Shown: one piece after another, positions 1-9,855 of the stretch
Layout of the letters: each line of letters begins with the position of its first letter
How positions within the stretch are numbered: position 1 is the stretch's first letter
Assembly: GCF_030264275.1 (NCBI RefSeq)
Contig: NZ_CP127165.1
Location: 2,282,001-2,346,000, forward strand
Length of the DNA stretch: 64,000 nucleotides
Source of the DNA: Marivivens sp. LCG002
Lineage (GTDB): Bacteria > Pseudomonadota > Alphaproteobacteria > Rhodobacterales > Rhodobacteraceae
Direction of reading: 5' to 3'
Position numbers and translations under genes: made by a program
Notes under the pieces: model-generated
Seen by the model: the letters and a program-made list of their open reading frames with translations, nothing else
The model's database searches: none
Told to the model about the DNA's origin: nothing

Positions 1-60
1 GGCCGCACCCAGCGGAGAGTTCGACCTTCGGCTGACGTTGGGTGATGGAACGCATAGCGA

Positions 61-2079
61 TCAGACCAACATCTCGACCAGCTCGTCTTGGGCACCGGAA
101 TTGCCGCTGCGGGCCAGCAAACTGGCGCTGTATCCGGTCGGAACACTGTGATCCAGGATCCCGATAACGGCAGCGATGAACGCCTCATCGTCCTCTGCTC
201 GGACAAGGCACGGATGATCGGGAATACCCTCGCCGCCAACGGGCGAAACAACTGTGGGGACCCCTAAATCGATTGTCTCGAACACCTTTATCTTGACCCC
301 CGACCCAAGCCGAAGAGGCGCAAGAGCGACCTCCGCACTCCCGAGGAGAGGCATCGGATCTTCGACAAACCCCGTAAAGGTGACATCATCTGCGGCGTGG
401 TGCAGGAGCCGTTTGCCCGGATGTGCGCCGACGACAAGGATATGCGCTTCGGGGCGTTGCCGTTTGATCTCTGGGAACAGGCTTGTAATCAGGTGGATCG
501 CCGCATCCTCGTTTTCCGCTCGCGCCATATTCCCCCAAAAGACCAGACGCCCCCTCACTGGCTTCGAGCGAGGCGTAGAGGCAAAAGTGCCGCGCACAAG
601 CTGCGCCGAAACAGGAACCAACGTTTTGCAGGACACCAGATCGCAATCCGTTTGACTGAGCGTTTCGACGTTGCACACACCGCGCCATGCGCGTTCTTCC
701 CAGCGCACTGTCCTCCAAGCCTCAAAGCCGAAGAGGAGCGAAAACCTTACACCGTTTTTCATGCGGCGCCGATAGAGGTTCGAGACAACATCATGTTGGC
801 GAAAGGTGAAAAGCGGCCAAAAGTCTTGGGGGATGGCGCCGAGACCCTGAGAGAAATCGGCAAAAAAATCTGTGAATTCGGGCGAGTTCATGTGCTTTGC
901 AACCTGTTGACGCGCCCGCCATCGCCGCGCTGAGGCAAAGGATGGAAGATGTGGATAGGCCAGCGCGCCCAAGATCCGGTCCTTGGGCCCAATCTCCAGC
1001 ACCTCGACCGTAAGGTTCTTCGGCCAGTCCGGCTGTGGTGGATCAAGCCGATCCAACCTGTTTCGAAACGCAAGAACATGGACCGTGGCATAGTCGCGGG
1101 CAAGTTGGAGCAGGTTTTGATAGGCCAGCTTCTGACCCGAGGAGGTTGCGAGAGAATTGGGATTGAAGCCGCAGACAAGGAAAAGATGACGCTCGCCTTT
1201 CGGTGAGGGTCGAAGCGGGTGCTGCCGCCAGTCCTGCACCGTTTGCGCCAGATGCGGGAAACAGGTTTCGAACCTCGCGATATCATGGGCAACGTCTTGA
1301 TTGATGATCGCCGCAAAGTTTGCCCCGATCCGCCCGCGCTCTCCTTTAAAAGCATGTCCGATGTTCACCCGCTTCAGGGGCTCCTTCACCCCTGCAAGAT
1401 CCAGAACCTCGCGCAACACGCGTTCAGGGTCGGCATGGAGACGCTCGAAGGGAATGACCCTTGTCCTGTCCGGCCCAAGGACAGTCTGCCAACGTGCGAT
1501 TTGCCCCGCATAATCCTGATAACGCCGCGTTCGGGTATTGCGAAGGTGGCGCAGCTGGTCAAAGGCCGTGGACCGCGCTCCACGATCGAAGCCCGTCTCC
1601 ATCCGAAGACCCGACCAAGCGCGTTCAGCGGGGTTCTTGGCGACAAACACCACGGCCAGTTCGGGACACAGCCGCGCGAGTGCACGAATACGCCAAATCG
1701 CCAAAGGCCCGTAGTCGGGTGCGACCTCCACCAGCGGACCACGCGCCGCGTCAAACCCCGAAAGATAACGGTGGATCGCCCAGACCCGCCCCCTGTCGAA
1801 ATGATGGGTTTCTTTTGCGTCGGGCAAAGCCACAAGTCCTTGAGCCCGCAATTCGCGATCGAGCCAGGTCGTGCCCGCCTTTTGCGCCCCGATGACAAAG
1901 AGGCGCGGCTTGGCCATGCCATTGAATCGCCTCGGGTAAAGCGGCAGCCATAGCACGGCCGCAAGTTCCAGACAGACAGCGACATACTGCAAACATTTCA
2001 CGAAAAGACCAATCGGCCCCGCGCTTTTGCGATAAGGGTTCGCGCCGAATGACGCCAGAATACGGTCGAAAAATATCAT
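61..2079 (-). CDS. Sulfotransferase - glycosyltransferase fusion protein
   Basis: 672-aa two-domain protein. Residues about 57-290 look like a sulfotransferase: the PAPS 5'-phosphosulfate loop reads GAQKAGTTWL and a later NPAERAWSG segment fits the 3'-phosphate site. Residues about 295-640 look like a GT-B, GT4-like glycosyltransferase, with PLRLGSGVKIKVFE and a following GVPTVVSP nucleotide-sugar segment. A hydrophobic stretch near residues 26-48 could anchor it in the membrane. The ATG at 2079 has a strong GGAGG five bases upstream and overlaps the flippase stop (ATGA). An internal ATG at 1917 would remove the anchor. It is the last visible gene of a minus-strand polysaccharide operon. I infer that it both extends and sulfates a surface glycan; substrates cannot be read from the sequence. 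The fusion is seen directly; the function is family inference. Confidence 0.75.
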   Translation of the reverse strand: MIFFDRILASFGANPYRKSAGPIGLFVKCLQYVAVCLELAAVLWLPLYPRRFNGMAKPRLFVIGAQKAGTTWLDRELRAQGLVALPDAKETHHFDRGRVWAIHRYLSGFDAARGPLVEVAPDYGPLAIWRIRALARLCPELAVVFVAKNPAERAWSGLRMETGFDRGARSTAFDQLRHLRNTRTRRYQDYAGQIARWQTVLGPDRTRVIPFERLHADPERVLREVLDLAGVKEPLKRVNIGHAFKGERGRIGANFAAIINQDVAHDIARFETCFPHLAQTVQDWRQHPLRPSPKGERHLFLVCGFNPNSLATSSGQKLAYQNLLQLARDYATVHVLAFRNRLDRLDPPQPDWPKNLTVEVLEIGPKDRILGALAYPHLPSFASARRWRARQQVAKHMNSPEFTDFFADFSQGLGAIPQDFWPLFTFRQHDVVSNLYRRRMKNGVRFSLLFGFEAWRTVRWEERAWRGVCNVETLSQTDCDLVSCKTLVPVSAQLVRGTFASTPRSKPVRGRLVFWGNMARAENEDAAIHLITSLFPEIKRQRPEAHILVVGAHPGKRLLHHAADDVTFTGFVEDPMPLLGSAEVALAPLRLGSGVKIKVFETIDLGVPTVVSPVGGEGIPDHPCLVRAEDDEAFIAAVIGILDHSVPTGYSASLLARSGNSGAQDELVEMLV

Positions 2080-3269
2080 GCCGGACCTCCTTGGTGTGCA
2101 ATCGCGCTACGGGCCCCGATCCAAAGTCGCAGCTCACTCCTGGACTGCACCGCAAATGTCGCAGCGGCTGCACCGATCGGGCCAAAGACCGCCGCCCCCA
2201 AGAGGATCATGGCCGCGCCAACCGCAAGGCTCTGGATCGATACCCGCGCCACCTGCGCTTCGGCGCCCGACATCGACAAAAAGAGCCCCGACGGCCCCGT
2301 GAGACCGTTGACCACCTGACCCAGCGCAAGGAGGAGCAAGACGATCTGCATGTCCTCTGCGTTCGGAGCAATGGCACCGAGCAACACACCACCCGCCACC
2401 ACAAAGACGCCGAAAAGCACGAGGGCCGGCACCCCCGCCATAAGGGCAGCGGTGCGCAAATCCGCGTTGATCGCACTCGCATTCCTCTCGGCATGGTGAC
2501 GTGCCAAGCGGGGTCCGACGGCAAGCCCTACGGCGCTGTGCACAAAGACGATGATCGAACCCAGCCGCGATGCCGCGAAATAGCCGCCCGCAACCTCGAC
2601 GCCGCAAAAGGCACCCACGGCGAGCGTGTCGAGATTGGCGAAAAGCGTGCCGCTGAGAGTGCTGATCCAAATCCGGTGGCGCACCCTTGCGACATCAGCG
2701 TCCATCGGGGCGCAATCTTCAAAATCTCGAAGCGACCGCATCTGGAGCGCGGCCATCAGAAAGATCGGCGGAATTGCCAAGACGAGGAGCATCGACGTTT
2801 GCTGCCCCTGAGGAAATGACATGACGACCCACACGCCGATCATCAGCAAGCCGCGCCACAAGATATCGCGGGGAACGAGCGCACGCACAAACGAACCGCG
2901 AGCCCGAAAAATCGCAGCCATGAGGTCGAGCGCCACATAGGCAGGCAAGATCACAAGACCCAGAGCGAAAATCCATTCCCGAAGCACCAATGCCCCGATC
3001 AAGGCAAAGAGCAAAGCCGCCGACAACGACTGGCGCAATGCCCTCCACACAAGGACGCGCGAGAAAAAGCCTTGCGAGATGTAACGCGTCAAGGTGAGCG
3101 GCCAGCCCAGCGCGCAAATCGGCGTCAAGAGGGCCAGCATCGCCATAACCGTGCCGAAATAGCCGAAGTCCTCGGCGGTAAAGGCACGCCCGACAAACGT
3201 CAGCGTCCCGAGCGACAGCGCCGCCGCGCATAGCCGAAGCACAAGACTGAGTGACCCGTCTTTCAGCAT
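2076..3269 (-). CDS. Polysaccharide flippase (Wzx/MATE-like)
   Basis: About 397-aa very hydrophobic protein with roughly a dozen predicted membrane segments, of the oligosaccharide flippase (MOP) type that moves lipid-linked repeat units across the inner membrane. The start MLKDGSLSLV at 3269 is chosen because it overlaps the stop of the upstream ligase/polymerase gene, which suggests translational coupling. The open frame continues upstream to 4076 only as a shadow of that gene. The stop overlaps the start of the sulfotransferase/glycosyltransferase gene by four bases. Neighbours (GT2, O-antigen ligase-like, GT4) support a surface-polysaccharide role. Confidence 0.8.
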   Translation of the reverse strand: MLKDGSLSLVLRLCAAALSLGTLTFVGRAFTAEDFGYFGTVMAMLALLTPICALGWPLTLTRYISQGFFSRVLVWRALRQSLSAALLFALIGALVLREWIFALGLVILPAYVALDLMAAIFRARGSFVRALVPRDILWRGLLMIGVWVVMSFPQGQQTSMLLVLAIPPIFLMAALQMRSLRDFEDCAPMDADVARVRHRIWISTLSGTLFANLDTLAVGAFCGVEVAGGYFAASRLGSIIVFVHSAVGLAVGPRLARHHAERNASAINADLRTAALMAGVPALVLFGVFVVAGGVLLGAIAPNAEDMQIVLLLLALGQVVNGLTGPSGLFLSMSGAEAQVARVSIQSLAVGAAMILLGAAVFGPIGAAAATFAVQSRSELRLWIGARSAIAHQGGPA

Positions 3270-4573
3270 GAGAGGTTCCCCTCCACATATCGGGCATAGG
3301 CCAGCATCCCCAAAGTCAGAGATGGGCCGACCCAAAGATAGAACGAGGTCAGGATACCGCCGTCCACAAGCCCCGCGACCAGAAGGAGCCCGAAGCAAAG
3401 CCGCGCTCGTCTTTGATCGGCAGAGCCTCCTTTGCGGAGCACCCATGCGATAAGTGTGACCATGCACCCCGTGCCCAAAACGCCCCCATACATCCCCAAT
3501 CGAAGAATGAGGCTTTTGGCGGTCAAAGCGTTTCCCGTTCGCAGATCCTCGCTTACCTCCCACAAATGGGCCAAATTGCTCACGCGCTGGGGAAAGAAAA
3601 ACACCTCGTTCGACCACCCGACCCCGACGAAGGGATGGTCTATTATGATCGAGAGCGCGGCCTTGTTGTATGTCGCGCGAATGAGAGCCGAGGGGTCTTG
3701 GGAAAGCGTGCTGATCCGTTCGAAAACCACGGGCGCGATGATGTCGCGCAGCGCGAGCATGGCCGCCCCGCCCAATAGTCCGATCACCATGATCCGCCAT
3801 CTGTTCGAGGGCCGCCCCCCGCGCCAGAGATAGAGGCCAACGACAACGGTCAACAGCACTCCGATCAAGGAGGCGGTGGCGAGGACGAGACCAAACCCCA
3901 CAGACAGAAGCCGCAGCGAAGGCAAGCCGGCAGCAGGATAAATGAACCACGGCACAAAGAGCAGCATCACAAGTTTTGCCAACTCTGCCGGTTCCATCGT
4001 CGGTCCCGTCAAGCGGCCGAAGCGGGCGATTGCAGGGCTTCCGTAATTGTCGCGCGCTCCCTCGACAATGGGCCAAAGCAGCGAATGAAGGCCGCCGCGT
4101 CCGACAAGCCCGCCGAATTGGATCACAGAGTAGAGACAGGTCAGCAAAAAGGCAGCGATGATGGCCGACTGGATCGCATTCCTCCCGATGAAAAAGGGCA
4201 GCGACATGCCGATCAGGACAAGGGCCAGCAGGACGATGGGAACAACCGCCGTTCGCAGCGACTTTGCCAAAGGCTCAAGGCCATATGCACTTAGTCCGAG
4301 GGCGGAAAACTGTGCTCCGTTCCAGAGCGTGAGCCCCGTGCAACAGAGCAGGAAAACGGCAACGACCCGCAGGACATCCCCGCCCTGTCCGCGCAAGAGG
4401 AACATGCGCGCCCCACCTTGCCACAGGATCATCGGAACAAGAAGGGGAAGCGCATAGAGCCCGAGGTTTGTGTCAAAGTTCCCGAGAAATCCCGGTTTTC
4501 GCCAAGCGCAAAACGGCAGGGCGAGAATGAACAGGATCGAAACGAACCGCGTCGGCGCCGCAAGCCTGATCAT
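3263..4573 (-). CDS. O-antigen ligase/polymerase-like membrane protein
   Basis: 436-aa protein with many hydrophobic helices and a Wzy/WaaL-type segment IIDHPFVGVGWSNEV, matching the HPxxGVG loop common in O-antigen ligases and polymerases. It would polymerise or transfer glycan chains on the periplasmic face of the inner membrane. The start at 4573 has the Shine-Dalgarno-rich sequence AAGGAGTGAGGTGA just upstream, even though this lies inside the 3' end of the GT2 gene, which overlaps by about 100 bases. Polymerase versus ligase cannot be decided from sequence alone. Confidence 0.75.
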   Translation of the reverse strand: MIRLAAPTRFVSILFILALPFCAWRKPGFLGNFDTNLGLYALPLLVPMILWQGGARMFLLRGQGGDVLRVVAVFLLCCTGLTLWNGAQFSALGLSAYGLEPLAKSLRTAVVPIVLLALVLIGMSLPFFIGRNAIQSAIIAAFLLTCLYSVIQFGGLVGRGGLHSLLWPIVEGARDNYGSPAIARFGRLTGPTMEPAELAKLVMLLFVPWFIYPAAGLPSLRLLSVGFGLVLATASLIGVLLTVVVGLYLWRGGRPSNRWRIMVIGLLGGAAMLALRDIIAPVVFERISTLSQDPSALIRATYNKAALSIIIDHPFVGVGWSNEVFFFPQRVSNLAHLWEVSEDLRTGNALTAKSLILRLGMYGGVLGTGCMVTLIAWVLRKGGSADQRRARLCFGLLLVAGLVDGGILTSFYLWVGPSLTLGMLAYARYVEGNLSC

Positions 4574-5447
4574 TCACCTCACTCCTTCTACCGACACTCT
4601 TGGCAACCGAGGCACGAAGCCCGCTTTGATACAGCACCCGCAACACACCGCTTGGCAGAATTCGCATGAACAGCCTTAACAAAGGGTAAATGTATGAGAG
4701 CGAGAGCATCCCTTGTTGGTTGAAGACCGCGCGCGCATACCATTTGCACTCTTGCAGGCCACGCCGAAGCGACGTGCGGCGCTTGAAGAAACCCGCACCG
4801 ACCCGCCAACTGAAAAGCGTCTGGGGCACGTTCGCCATTTCGACGCCAAGCTCCGACAGCCGCACAAGAAAAGCGAGATCTTCGGTCAGATAGGCGTCAG
4901 GATAGCGTAGCCTTTGATCCTTGAGCAGCGCGCGGCGAAAGCAAAAGGTCGGATGAAGAAGCGGGATAAGCCGCGTCAAGGACGCACGCGCCTCCGAAGG
5001 TGTGAGGGGATAGCTCCGCTGCCCACATACAGCTCCCGCTTCGTCGATATCCTGCACCTGACAGCCGACAAGCCCGACATCGGGGTGGGCGCGAAGATAG
5101 GCGATCTGTGTCGCAAAGCGGTTGGGAAGCGAAATATCGTCGGCATCCATTCGGAAGACGAACTCCTCCTCCCCCAAGAGATCGATCAAGACATTCAGCG
5201 AACGGGCAAGGCCCACGCAGGACGTGTTTTGCCGCACGATGAAAAAGCGGTGCCGATTGAGTTCAAGCCAGATCGTCTGTTCCGCGCTCAGTGGTCCATC
5301 ACAAGCGAGATAGATATGGATACCACCCGTCCCGCGTTGGGACTCCACGGACCGCAAGGCCGTTTCGAAGTATTCGATGGAATCGCTCCGATGCAATGTC
5401 ATCAGAACAGCAGCGCGCGGCAACCCAAGATCAGCAGAGTCGAACAT
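4473..5447 (-). CDS. Family 2 glycosyltransferase
   Basis: 324-aa GT-A fold enzyme. The N-terminal strand AAVLMTLHRS, the metal-binding FRMDADDISLPNRF (DxD-type) and the later LTEDLAFLVRLSELG (acceptor-side ED) are the expected GT2 landmarks. It has no membrane segments and would work on the cytoplasmic face, adding a sugar to the growing lipid-linked unit. It is the first gene of the visible minus-strand polysaccharide operon. The last ~34 codons overlap the following gene; that tail (after VNDQ) is not GT-like and may be dispensable. Its ribosome binding site lies in a perfect hairpin (5453-5473). Confidence 0.8.
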   Translation of the reverse strand: MFDSADLGLPRAAVLMTLHRSDSIEYFETALRSVESQRGTGGIHIYLACDGPLSAEQTIWLELNRHRFFIVRQNTSCVGLARSLNVLIDLLGEEEFVFRMDADDISLPNRFATQIAYLRAHPDVGLVGCQVQDIDEAGAVCGQRSYPLTPSEARASLTRLIPLLHPTFCFRRALLKDQRLRYPDAYLTEDLAFLVRLSELGVEMANVPQTLFSWRVGAGFFKRRTSLRRGLQECKWYARAVFNQQGMLSLSYIYPLLRLFMRILPSGVLRVLYQSGLRASVAKSVGRRSEVNDQACGADAVRFDPVHSRPAVLRLAKTGISREL

Positions 5448-5452
5448 GTGAA

Positions 5453-5473
5453 CCTCTCATTCAGGATGAGAGG
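5453..5473 (-). promoter_or_regulatory. Hairpin sequestering the GT2 ribosome binding site
   Basis: Read on the minus strand, CCTCTCAT - CCTGA - ATGAGAGG is a perfect 8-bp inverted repeat with a 5-nt loop. Its 3' arm contains GAGAGG, the apparent Shine-Dalgarno, five bases before the GT2 ATG at 5447. Either an RNA hairpin that restrains translation or a DNA operator would fit. Confidence 0.45.
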
Positions 5474-5531
5474 AAGGTGACCACGCTAAGGTTAATGAAC
5501 CGCTTACAAAAGGTTTTCAAAGGGTTAACGA

Positions 5532-7067
5532 CTAGGAAAGTGTCGAAAGGAATGCTGCCGCACTCTGGCGATAGGCAATCTGGGTCTCGGGCGCCAGCTT
5601 GTCCCACGTACGATAGACAGGCTGAAGCCTCGGGTTCCCGCCGAGTTTGTCACGATTGCGAACGAGGAAATCCCAGTAGAGCGGGTTAAAGGGACAGCAC
5701 CCTTCGCCGTGCTTCATTTTCACATCATAGGCGCAAGAGCCGCAGTAGTCGGACATTTTGTTGATGTAGTTCCCGCTGGAGGCATAGGGCTTGGACCCCA
5801 AAAGCCCGCCATCGGCAAATTGGCTCATGCCGATCGTATTGGGGGCCTCGACCCATTCAAACGCATCGACATAAACGGCCAGATACCATTCATGGACCTC
5901 TTTGGGATTGATACCGGCCAGCATCGCGAAATTGCCCGTCACCATGAGCCGCTGGATGTGATGGGCATAGGCCTCGTCCCGTGTCTGACCGATCGCGGCC
6001 GAAAGACAGGCCATCTTCGTCTCGCCGTTCCAATAGAACCAAGGCAAAGCTCTTTGGGCCTCGAAATGGTTTTGCTCGGTATAGTCGGGCATTTTGAGCC
6101 AGTAGATTCCCCTGATATATTCGCGCCAGCCGATAATCTGGCGGATATAGCCCTCGACCGCATTCAAAGGCGCTTTGCCCTCGTAATAGGCCCTCTCCAC
6201 CCGACGGCAGAGCAGCAACGGGTCCAAAAGTCCAACGTTGAGGTAAAGGGCAAGGAGCGAGTGATAGAGAAACGGCTCGTCTTTTAGCATGGCGTCCTGA
6301 TAGTCCCCGAAATTCGGCAATGCCTCGCGGACAAAGGACTCCATCACGGCTTCGGCCTGTTCTGCCGTCACTGCAAACCAGAACGGCTCCAGCGTGCCGA
6401 AGTTCTCGGGAAACCGCGCAGTGACCAGTTCGAGAACCTCTTTGGTAATCCCGTCAGGTTCAAATCGCAGCGGGCGCGGCATAAAGAGATCATCGCGCGC
6501 GGGCTTGCGGTTTTCTGCATCATAGTTCCATTGCCCGCCCTCGGGCTCGGCCCCCTGCATCAAGAGGCCCGTTTTTCTGCGCATGTCGCGGTAGAAATAT
6601 TCCATGCGGAGCTGTTTGCGGCCCTCGGCCCAGCGCTCGAATTCCTCATGCGAGGCGATAAACCGATCATCTGCGAGCATCTCGAGTTCGACGCTCTTCG
6701 ACTTTGCCCAATCGAGGAGAGCCTGTCGCAATCGGTATTCCGAAGGCTCGATGACCGTGATCCGCGATGCGCCCGTCTCGGCAACAAGACGGTCAAGCTC
6801 TCCGGTGATAGAGCCTGCGTTATCGGGATCATCGTATCGGGTATAGCGCACATCCCAGCCGTCCTTGCTCAACCGGTCTGCAAAGTGCCGCATTGCGGAG
6901 AAGATAAAGGCCAGTTTCTTTTTGTGGTGGGGCACATAGGACGCTTCCTCACGGACTTCTGCCATGAGAACACAAGCATGAGCGGAGGCGCCTGCCCGAA
7001 GCGCCGCGCCGCCCAAGCTAAGCTGGTCGCCCAACACGAGAATGATCTGATCGATAGAGATGGTCAT
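5532..7067 (-). CDS. FeS-containing (6-4) photolyase / bacterial cryptochrome (PhrB/CryB type)
   Basis: 511-aa protein of the FeS-BCP branch of the cryptochrome/photolyase family, which repairs (6-4) photoproducts using blue light and FAD and carries a 4Fe-4S cluster. The N-terminal Rossmann-like part begins ILVLGDQLS. The C-terminal FAD domain includes GYIRQIIGWREYIRGIYW, HIQRLMVTGNFAML and the CGSCAYDVK...CCPFNPLYW cysteine cluster typical of the FeS branch, with a further cysteine upstream in KMACLSA. Length is normal for the group. It is a single gene on the minus strand between the polysaccharide operon and the chemotaxis pair. Whether it repairs DNA or mainly signals light cannot be told from the sequence. 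Confidence 0.9.
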   Translation of the reverse strand: MTISIDQIILVLGDQLSLGGAALRAGASAHACVLMAEVREEASYVPHHKKKLAFIFSAMRHFADRLSKDGWDVRYTRYDDPDNAGSITGELDRLVAETGASRITVIEPSEYRLRQALLDWAKSKSVELEMLADDRFIASHEEFERWAEGRKQLRMEYFYRDMRRKTGLLMQGAEPEGGQWNYDAENRKPARDDLFMPRPLRFEPDGITKEVLELVTARFPENFGTLEPFWFAVTAEQAEAVMESFVREALPNFGDYQDAMLKDEPFLYHSLLALYLNVGLLDPLLLCRRVERAYYEGKAPLNAVEGYIRQIIGWREYIRGIYWLKMPDYTEQNHFEAQRALPWFYWNGETKMACLSAAIGQTRDEAYAHHIQRLMVTGNFAMLAGINPKEVHEWYLAVYVDAFEWVEAPNTIGMSQFADGGLLGSKPYASSGNYINKMSDYCGSCAYDVKMKHGEGCCPFNPLYWDFLVRNRDKLGGNPRLQPVYRTWDKLAPETQIAYRQSAAAFLSTLS

Positions 7068-7122
7068 CGGCCTCAGATAGCGCCACGGGGCGGCCGATCC
7101 AGAGAGGCGCGCTCAATGAACG

Positions 7123-7158
7123 AAAAAACGCCGAAGCGGTGTCCCCGTTTCGGCGTTT
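7123..7158 (-). terminator. Rho-independent terminator after the MHYT gene
   Basis: On the minus strand AAACGCCGAA pairs with TTCGGCGTTT across a short loop and is followed by a T run (six A's on the plus strand at 7123-7128). It lies just past the stop at 7181 and ends the MCP-MHYT transcription unit. Confidence 0.75.
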
Positions 7159-7180
7159 CCAATGGTTAGTAGTGATGTGT

Positions 7181-7981
7181 TTACTTCACGCCAGCACGCT
7201 TGGGACTGAGTTCCGAGGCAAGAACCACGGCCAAACCCAAGAGAATGGAAATGAACGAGGTGCCGGCGGATAGGAGCTCGACATAGGCACCACCGATAAA
7301 ACCGCTGAACTCACCGCCCTCGCAAAACACACTCGCCCGCATCGCGACATAGTGCATGGTGGCAATCGCCGCGCCCATGACGACCGAACCGATCAGCGAC
7401 GACAGGACGGGATTATCCTGCCCCAATTTGTTCGCAAGAACGAAACGGGTCGAAATGGACAAGGCCGCAAGAACAACCGCCCCAACCACAGAGGCAAGCA
7501 GCATATCGACACGGAAATACATGATGGCAGAGGACTTCATCGCGAACATGCCGATGTAATGCATCGATCCGATCCCCGCTCCGAAGAACACCCCGCCGAC
7601 AGCGATATGCATCGCGTTCACCGTTTTGCGGGAAATGACCCAGAGCGCGAGATAGCAGGCAAGCACGACCGGCACGATCGAAACGAGTGTGATCGGAACG
7701 TCATAGGCGACGGGCACGGGAAGGATGAAAGCCATCATCCCGATAAAATGCATCGCCCAGACACCTGCGCCAAGAACGGCAGCCCCTGACCAGAGCCATG
7801 CGGACTTGTTCACAATATCTTCGGCAACCGAAATCTTGCGCGAGATTTCAAGCGTCACATAGGACGCCATGATAGACAGCAGGATGGACAGAACCACCAT
7901 GGGCATACTGTATTCACCCTCAAGCACGCCTGTGAGTTCCGACGGCGATAGTGAGAGATTGATGATACCGAAGAGCGTCAT
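7181..7981 (-). CDS. MHYT-domain integral membrane sensor
   Basis: 266-aa protein built almost wholly of membrane helices with three MHYT-like motifs (AMHFIGMMA, SMHYIGMFAM, TMHYVAMRA). MHYT domains are proposed to bind copper and sense oxygen, CO or NO. There is no attached GGDEF or kinase output domain, unlike many MHYT proteins. Its ATG overlaps the stop of the upstream chemotaxis receptor (TAATG), so the two are translationally coupled, and the receptor may supply the output. That partnership is inferred from the coupling. Confidence 0.85.
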   Translation of the reverse strand: MTLFGIINLSLSPSELTGVLEGEYSMPMVVLSILLSIMASYVTLEISRKISVAEDIVNKSAWLWSGAAVLGAGVWAMHFIGMMAFILPVPVAYDVPITLVSIVPVVLACYLALWVISRKTVNAMHIAVGGVFFGAGIGSMHYIGMFAMKSSAIMYFRVDMLLASVVGAVVLAALSISTRFVLANKLGQDNPVLSSLIGSVVMGAAIATMHYVAMRASVFCEGGEFSGFIGGAYVELLSAGTSFISILLGLAVVLASELSPKRAGVK

Positions 7982-9855
7982 TACGCGGCTTCCTTCTTGC
8001 GGTTCGAATGTTTGAACATATCGACACGTTCTTTGACCGTCATACTTCTTTGCAGAAGGCTGACCGACGCCTCTTTGACCTGCTCGGTTTCCTCGATATC
8101 GACCGAAGCCCCTTTGCTGATCGAGCCCGAGGTGCTGCTTGCCACGTCGACACTTTGCTTTTGCTCGCTGATCGCCTGAACGATTTGGCGGATATCGTTG
8201 TCGGCCCGCGTCACCTGTGCCGCGATTTGCCCAAAGGCGTCGCGCGTGCTTTCGGTCGCCGCCGCCCCGCGCTGGACGCTGTCGAGCGATTTCTGGATCA
8301 GCTCTTCGGTCTGGCGCACAGCCTCTGTCGAACGTTTTGCCAAAGCGCGCACTTCGTTTGCAACGACGGCAAAACCCTTGCCGTGAATGCCCGCACGTGC
8401 GGCCTCGACGGATGCGTTCAAGGCGAGGATATTGGTCTGGAAGGCGATGTCGTTGATGGCTTTCATCACCATGGCGATATCTTCGGCAGAGTTTGAAATC
8501 TCGGCCATCGTGGCGACCATTGCATCGACCTGATGGTTCCCTTCACTCGCAAGCGCTTGGGCCATGCTGACCGACCCAGCGGCGGCCTGCGCGGCTTCGA
8601 CGACCATTGTCGCCTGCCCGCTGGTCTCGTGAAGCATGGACGAGAGTTCCTCGACGCTGGCGGCACGTGTTTCCGCCTCGGCCGCGAGATTATTGGCAGC
8701 CCCCGCAAGCGAGTGCGAGAGTTCGGCCATTTTCGACGCGCCGAAAGCAGAATCGGCGACAAAGCTCTCGAGCACCTCGAGAAGGGCGTTGAGTGCGCGC
8801 GCGGATTCTCCGATCTCGTCATCCGTTTCGACCCGCACTCGGCGAGAAAGATCCTTGTCGGCCACGATTTGACGAAGGGTCCGTTCGAGACCCTTGAGCG
8901 GGCCGAGGGTGCTTCTGACATAGAGGGTCATGAAAAGCACGAACGCCAATGAGCTTGCTTGCACGATCGCCGTCAACACTTTGACAAATTCCGACCTCGC
9001 CCCCATCAGCGAGTCATAAGGCACCTGAATGACAAGCTCGAAGGGCTCACCCGCAAAGGTCATCGGCCGCACAAGCTCGAACACCTTGCCGATGGAATGA
9101 TCCTGTTTGATCAAGATCCCCGCATCCGCATCCAGAGCGGTATCGACCTCTACCGTCGGCTCGAAGTCGATCACATTCGAATACTCGATGTCGGAGCGTC
9201 GGCCGAAGCTCACTGCAAACTCGTCGCTCAGCGTCTCGATCGACTTGGCGCTTTTCAGGAAAAGCGAAGGATCAAGACTTGCTACGGCGAAAAGTCCCTG
9301 TTCGAATTGAACAGCGAGAACCAGTCTCTCGGAGCCGATGCCCGTAAAACGCACGTCACCGGGTTTGGAGCGAAGCTCGAACAATGTCGCCGTTGCGAAG
9401 TCCCGACCATCTTCTGCCAAGGCAAGCAACTGCCCCGAAGCGTCCATGATTGCCGCATCTTTGAATTCCTGGTGACGCACGATAAACGCGCCAAGGATCG
9501 CGTCCATTTCGGACAGATCGGTGACCGTATAGGTTGCGGCCCCCATCGAACCGACGTTCTCGACGAGATCGGACTCGATTTCGAGAAGTTGGTCGGACAG
9601 AACCTCCGCAACAGCCTCGAGCCGTTGCGCACTCGAACGCTCGAGCCAACTTGTCAGGCTGTTATAGGTCAACAGGACGGTGGCCATCGCACTTAGAACC
9701 GTCAACAAGAACACGAAAATAGGGAGCCGTAGCGATATTCGTTTTCCCAGAAGCAATTGGCGTTCCTTTATTTTTCTTTGCCAATCAATTGGCGCCTGTC
9801 TGAGAACGGCCTCGAATGTGAATAGTTTAGCCGGTTTGAAGGCTAAGTCGGCCAT
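7981..9855 (-). CDS. Methyl-accepting chemotaxis protein
   Basis: 624-aa receptor: an N-terminal membrane helix near residues 43-65 ([19 protein letters not shown]), a large periplasmic sensor region, a second membrane helix near residues 290-312, a HAMP linker ([13 protein letters not shown]) and a cytoplasmic signalling domain with the hairpin tip [20 protein letters not shown] and [11 protein letters not shown]. It would control CheA in response to a periplasmic ligand that cannot be read from the sequence. It ends in a TAATG overlap with the MHYT gene. Confidence 0.92.
   Translation of the reverse strand: MADLAFKPAKLFTFEAVLRQAPIDWQRKIKERQLLLGKRISLRLPIFVFLLTVLSAMATVLLTYNSLTSWLERSSAQRLEAVAEVLSDQLLEIESDLVENVGSMGAATYTVTDLSEMDAILGAFIVRHQEFKDAAIMDASGQLLALAEDGRDFATATLFELRSKPGDVRFTGIGSERLVLAVQFEQGLFAVASLDPSLFLKSAKSIETLSDEFAVSFGRRSDIEYSNVIDFEPTVEVDTALDADAGILIKQDHSIGKVFELVRPMTFAGEPFELVIQVPYDSLMGARSEFVKVLTAIVQASSLAFVLFMTLYVRSTLGPLKGLERTLRQIVADKDLSRRVRVETDDEIGESARALNALLEVLESFVADSAFGASKMAELSHSLAGAANNLAAEAETRAASVEELSSMLHETSGQATMVVEAAQAAAGSVSMAQALASEGNHQVDAMVATMAEISNSAEDIAMVMKAINDIAFQTNILALNASVEAARAGIHGKGFAVVANEVRALAKRSTEAVRQTEELIQKSLDSVQRGAAATESTRDAFGQIAAQVTRADNDIRQIVQAISEQKQSVDVASSTSGSISKGASVDIEETEQVKEASVSLLQRSMTVKERVDMFKHSNRKKEAA

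Noticed and set aside
1-151. Possible 3' end of a plus-strand gene overlapping the fusion gene
   Set aside because: One plus frame is open from base 2 to 151, but the part seen is too short to judge and it overlaps a well-supported gene; left unannotated.
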